DNA of 64,000 bases from Gluconacetobacter sacchari (lineage in GTDB: Bacteria > Pseudomonadota > Alphaproteobacteria > Acetobacterales > Acetobacteraceae): positions 1 through 64,000 of the forward strand of contig NZ_JABEQJ010000006.1 in the NCBI RefSeq assembly GCF_014174255.1. Direction: 5' to 3'. Of this stretch, positions 61,889 to 64,000 are shown piece after piece. Both the position numbers and the translations under genes were made by a program. The notes under the pieces were generated by a model. It saw only the letters and a list, made by a program, of their open reading frames with translations. It searched no databases and was not told where the DNA came from. Position 1 is the first letter of the stretch. The number at the start of each line of letters is the position of its first letter.

Positions 61889-63019
61889 TTATCGAGGTCG
61901 ACACGGACCTATCGATGATCTCGCCATAAATTCGGTCGGCAGGATGACGGACCGCGTGCCGGGCCCGAGTAACAGTTCGACGGCCGTCCGCCCCTTTTCT
62001 TCCCCGGATTGTTTCAGCGAGGCGAGTCCGGCTTGGGCGGCCATCGGTATGTCGTCGAAGCCGAGGACCGACAGATCGTCGGGAACGGTCCGGCCCAGCG
62101 CGCCTGCTTCACCCACCATCCCGATGCCGATACGGTCGCTCATGGCCAGGACGGCCGTCATCTTCGGGTCGGCGCCGAGAAGGGCGCGGAGGGCTTCCGC
62201 GCCGGCCCGCTCGGAGTTCTGGGCGACTTCCCAGATGTGTATTTCCTCCGGCCGCACACCGGCCTCGTAGAGTTCCGCAAGGTAGCCCGCCAAGCGAGCG
62301 GCAACGATCGCATAGGTGGCACTCGCCCGGCGGTCGCTGTTCACCCAACCCGTATAGCTATCGCTGTGCGACTTGAGCGACGCTATGCCGAAACGCCGGT
62401 GCCCGAGGCGCAAAAGTTCCCGGGCGCCGACCCGACCGGCATTATGATCGTCGATGCCGACAAAAGAACGTCCTTCGAGCAAGGGCTGATCGATCACCAC
62501 GGTCGGAATATCGGCATTACGAGCCGAATGGATATATCGACTGTCGGAGTCGAGCGAATACATGATGTATCCATCGACTGGCCGGCTTCCAAGCGACAGC
62601 CCGGTACTTCTCTCGAGATGAAATGCATCGTTCTGCTCCGGCATCAGCGTCAGATCGAGCTTATGCGCGCGACACCCTAAAGCGACACCATGCATCACAG
62701 CCAGTGCCATAGGGTCGCTGAAGCCGTAAGGCAGATCCTCGCTGAACACCAGACCGATGGCCCCATAACGGCCCGTACGAAGCTGATTGCTGGCGGCGTT
62801 CGGGCCAGCATACCCCATAAGACGCGCTGCATGGAGAATGCGCTCACGAAGAGCCGGAGACAGTTCATCGGGTCGACTGAACGCGTTCGAGACCGACGTG
62901 TGAGAAATGCCGAGCGCTGCGGCGATGTCCTTGATCGTCACACGTGCGGGTTTCGTTCTCTGTCGCGGCGTCTGGGTCACGAAATGAGGATCGCGCTTGC
63001 GTATATCATCATCGATCAT
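61889..63019 (-). CDS. LacI/GalR-family transcriptional repressor
   Basis: A 376-residue regulator with the LacI HTH near the N-terminus (VTIKDIAAALGISHTSVSNA, FSRPDELSPALRERILHAAR) and a periplasmic-binding-protein-like sugar domain (GAIGLVFSEDLPYGFSDPMA, FVGIDDHNAGRVGARELLRL, LSVLGFDDIPMAAQAGLASL). ATG 63019 is used; a GTG at 63064 would add 15 residues. Divergent from the OprB-like porin gene, so that gene and sugar catabolism are likely targets. Confidence 0.9.
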   Translation of the reverse strand: MIDDDIRKRDPHFVTQTPRQRTKPARVTIKDIAAALGISHTSVSNAFSRPDELSPALRERILHAARLMGYAGPNAASNQLRTGRYGAIGLVFSEDLPYGFSDPMALAVMHGVALGCRAHKLDLTLMPEQNDAFHLERSTGLSLGSRPVDGYIMYSLDSDSRYIHSARNADIPTVVIDQPLLEGRSFVGIDDHNAGRVGARELLRLGHRRFGIASLKSHSDSYTGWVNSDRRASATYAIVAARLAGYLAELYEAGVRPEEIHIWEVAQNSERAGAEALRALLGADPKMTAVLAMSDRIGIGMVGEAGALGRTVPDDLSVLGFDDIPMAAQAGLASLKQSGEEKGRTAVELLLGPGTRSVILPTEFMARSSIGPCRPR

Positions 63020-63205
63020 AAACCCGATCACGATTTCGACACAATCACTCTTTGATACTTGCACGTGAAAGTTACGTGGAGTTTAATAACTGCTCCGACA
63101 CCGCGCCGTGTCGACAGAACGCCCTGGGCTTTTCAATTAAGGTCGCCTGTGCGCCAGATCGCTTCTCCGTGCATCTCGAGAGTCAGGCGCATCACAGAAA
63201 ATACT

Positions 63206-64000
63206 GTGACTTTTCTTGTATTTCTCTTCGTCTTCTCCATTCCCGTCTTTGGCGAACGCGCATGCGCCCAGGCGGTCCCGACATCGGCTTTCGATGACAA
63301 TCCAAGGGAACTGGCAAATCTGGAATTCAACTATCAGCCCACCGCATTGTTCATGGATCCGTCGCGCTTCAGGACCTGGCTGAAAAACTGGGGTCTCGCC
63401 CCGTCAATCGACACCGAAAACGAGTTCGGCGGCAACGTGGGTGGCGGCATCACCCGCAGCGTCGACAACACGGGCCAGATGGGCTGGGGCCTCGACGTCG
63501 ACTGGGCCAAACTGGCCGGTATCCGGGGGCTTTCGACCCATTTCGTGTCCGTCACGCGATACGGGACCTCGGCCGCCTGGGGATTCGGCGACACGCTCAA
63601 TCCCAGCCAGCAGGTCTATGGCGGCGGCGGCAACGTCGCCTTCCACATGGCACTGTTCTACTTCGAGCAAAAGGCGTTTCATGATCGTCTCGACGTCTTC
63701 CTCGGGCGCATCGGGCTGCTCAACAATTTCGATGCCTCACCACTGAACTGCCAGTTCATCAACAACACGCTTTGCGGCATCCCGAAGACGCCGACCGACA
63801 TCAGTATCAACAGTTCCTATCCGAAGGCCGTCTGGGGACTGCGCGCGAGCTACGCGCTGATGTCCTCTCTTCTGATCAACACGGGCGTGTATGCCGACGT
63901 GCGTGCTAACAACCTGAGCGGCTGGAACTGGACGCTGGCGGAAACGCCGGGTGTCGGCGTCCCGGCGGAACTCGAATATCACACCAGCTTCGGAGCCCAA
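63206..64000 (+). CDS. OprB-like carbohydrate porin, N-terminal part (runs off window)
   Basis: The frame starts at GTG 63206 with signal sequence MTFLVFLFVFSIPVFGERAC and continues to the last base with no stop (265 residues seen). The mature part has RTWLKNWGLAPSIDTENEFG, MGWGLDVDWAKLAG, FLGRIGLLNNFDASPLNCQF, all typical of OprB/carbohydrate-selective porins (16-stranded). It would admit sugars across the outer membrane. An alternative start is not apparent upstream, as in-frame ATG/GTG codons are lacking for about 45 bases. Confidence 0.8.
   Translation, partial: MTFLVFLFVFSIPVFGERACAQAVPTSAFDDNPRELANLEFNYQPTALFMDPSRFRTWLKNWGLAPSIDTENEFGGNVGGGITRSVDNTGQMGWGLDVDWAKLAGIRGLSTHFVSVTRYGTSAAWGFGDTLNPSQQVYGGGGNVAFHMALFYFEQKAFHDRLDVFLGRIGLLNNFDASPLNCQFINNTLCGIPKTPTDISINSSYPKAVWGLRASYALMSSLLINTGVYADVRANNLSGWNWTLAETPGVGVPAELEYHTSFGAQ

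Noticed and set aside
1-64000. CRISPR arrays, rRNA, tRNA or phage genes
   Set aside because: I saw no regularly spaced direct repeats, no cloverleaf-like tRNA or rRNA sequence and no phage structural genes. A systematic tRNA scan was not possible.

Overview
The window is high-GC DNA from an acetic acid bacterium (Acetobacteraceae, close to Gluconacetobacter/Komagataeibacter). This rests on the gene content: a membrane-bound PQQ glucose dehydrogenase next to a periplasmic three-subunit molybdopterin/Fe-S/cytochrome c dehydrogenase, a mannitol dehydrogenase-family oxidoreductase, alphaproteobacterial housekeeping genes, and many TonB-dependent receptors. Species was not established, because no database search could be run.

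Layout. 1-7.6 kb: start of a uracil-DNA glycosylase (minus), a TPR lipoprotein-like gene, ispE, a small unknown gene, an ABC exporter pair, an unusual short-chain dehydrogenase and a DedA/YqaA membrane protein. 7.9-13.6 kb: a co-oriented module of LpxR-like lipid A deacylase, TonB receptor, OmpR-type regulator and sensor kinase. 13.6-21 kb: a second two-component system, a PRC-barrel protein, two MFS transporters, a cysteine synthase-like enzyme and a rhodanese. 21-30.5 kb: the most interesting locus, made of an ECF sigma factor, FecR anti-sigma, STN-type TonB receptor, a secreted PI-PLC + histidine acid phosphatase fusion, a GH92 alpha-mannosidase and a small secreted protein, with the last four overlapping by 1-4 bases. 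30.6-34.5 kb: a frameshifted acyltransferase and another TonB receptor. 34.5-43.2 kb: an accessory, visibly more AT-rich stretch with gene fragments, a hydrolase, GNAT, HxlR and tautomerase genes, and a FecI-FecR-TonB receptor cassette lying between remnants of IS5-type and IS4-type transposases. 43.3-51.7 kb: periplasmic oxidation cluster. 51.9-57.4 kb: rpmI-rplT, pheS-pheT, lpxB. 57.4-61.6 kb: regulator, a 54-residue membrane protein, hisI, ygfZ and two glycosyltransferases. 61.6-64 kb: a LacI-type repressor divergent from an OprB-like porin that runs off the end.

How the genes may work together. The 21-30.5 kb operon has the logic of a nutrient-sensing uptake system: the receptor (with STN signalling domain) would inform FecR/FecI, while the secreted enzymes together would cleave an inositol phospholipid headgroup, remove alpha-linked mannose and release phosphate. 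Mannosylated inositol phospholipids or GPI-type glycans of yeast, plants or actinobacteria are reasonable candidate substrates. This is inference from domain content and overlap, not demonstrated. The 7.9-13.6 kb module similarly couples an outer-membrane lipid A enzyme to a receptor and a two-component system, with an 11-bp-period direct repeat in front of it.
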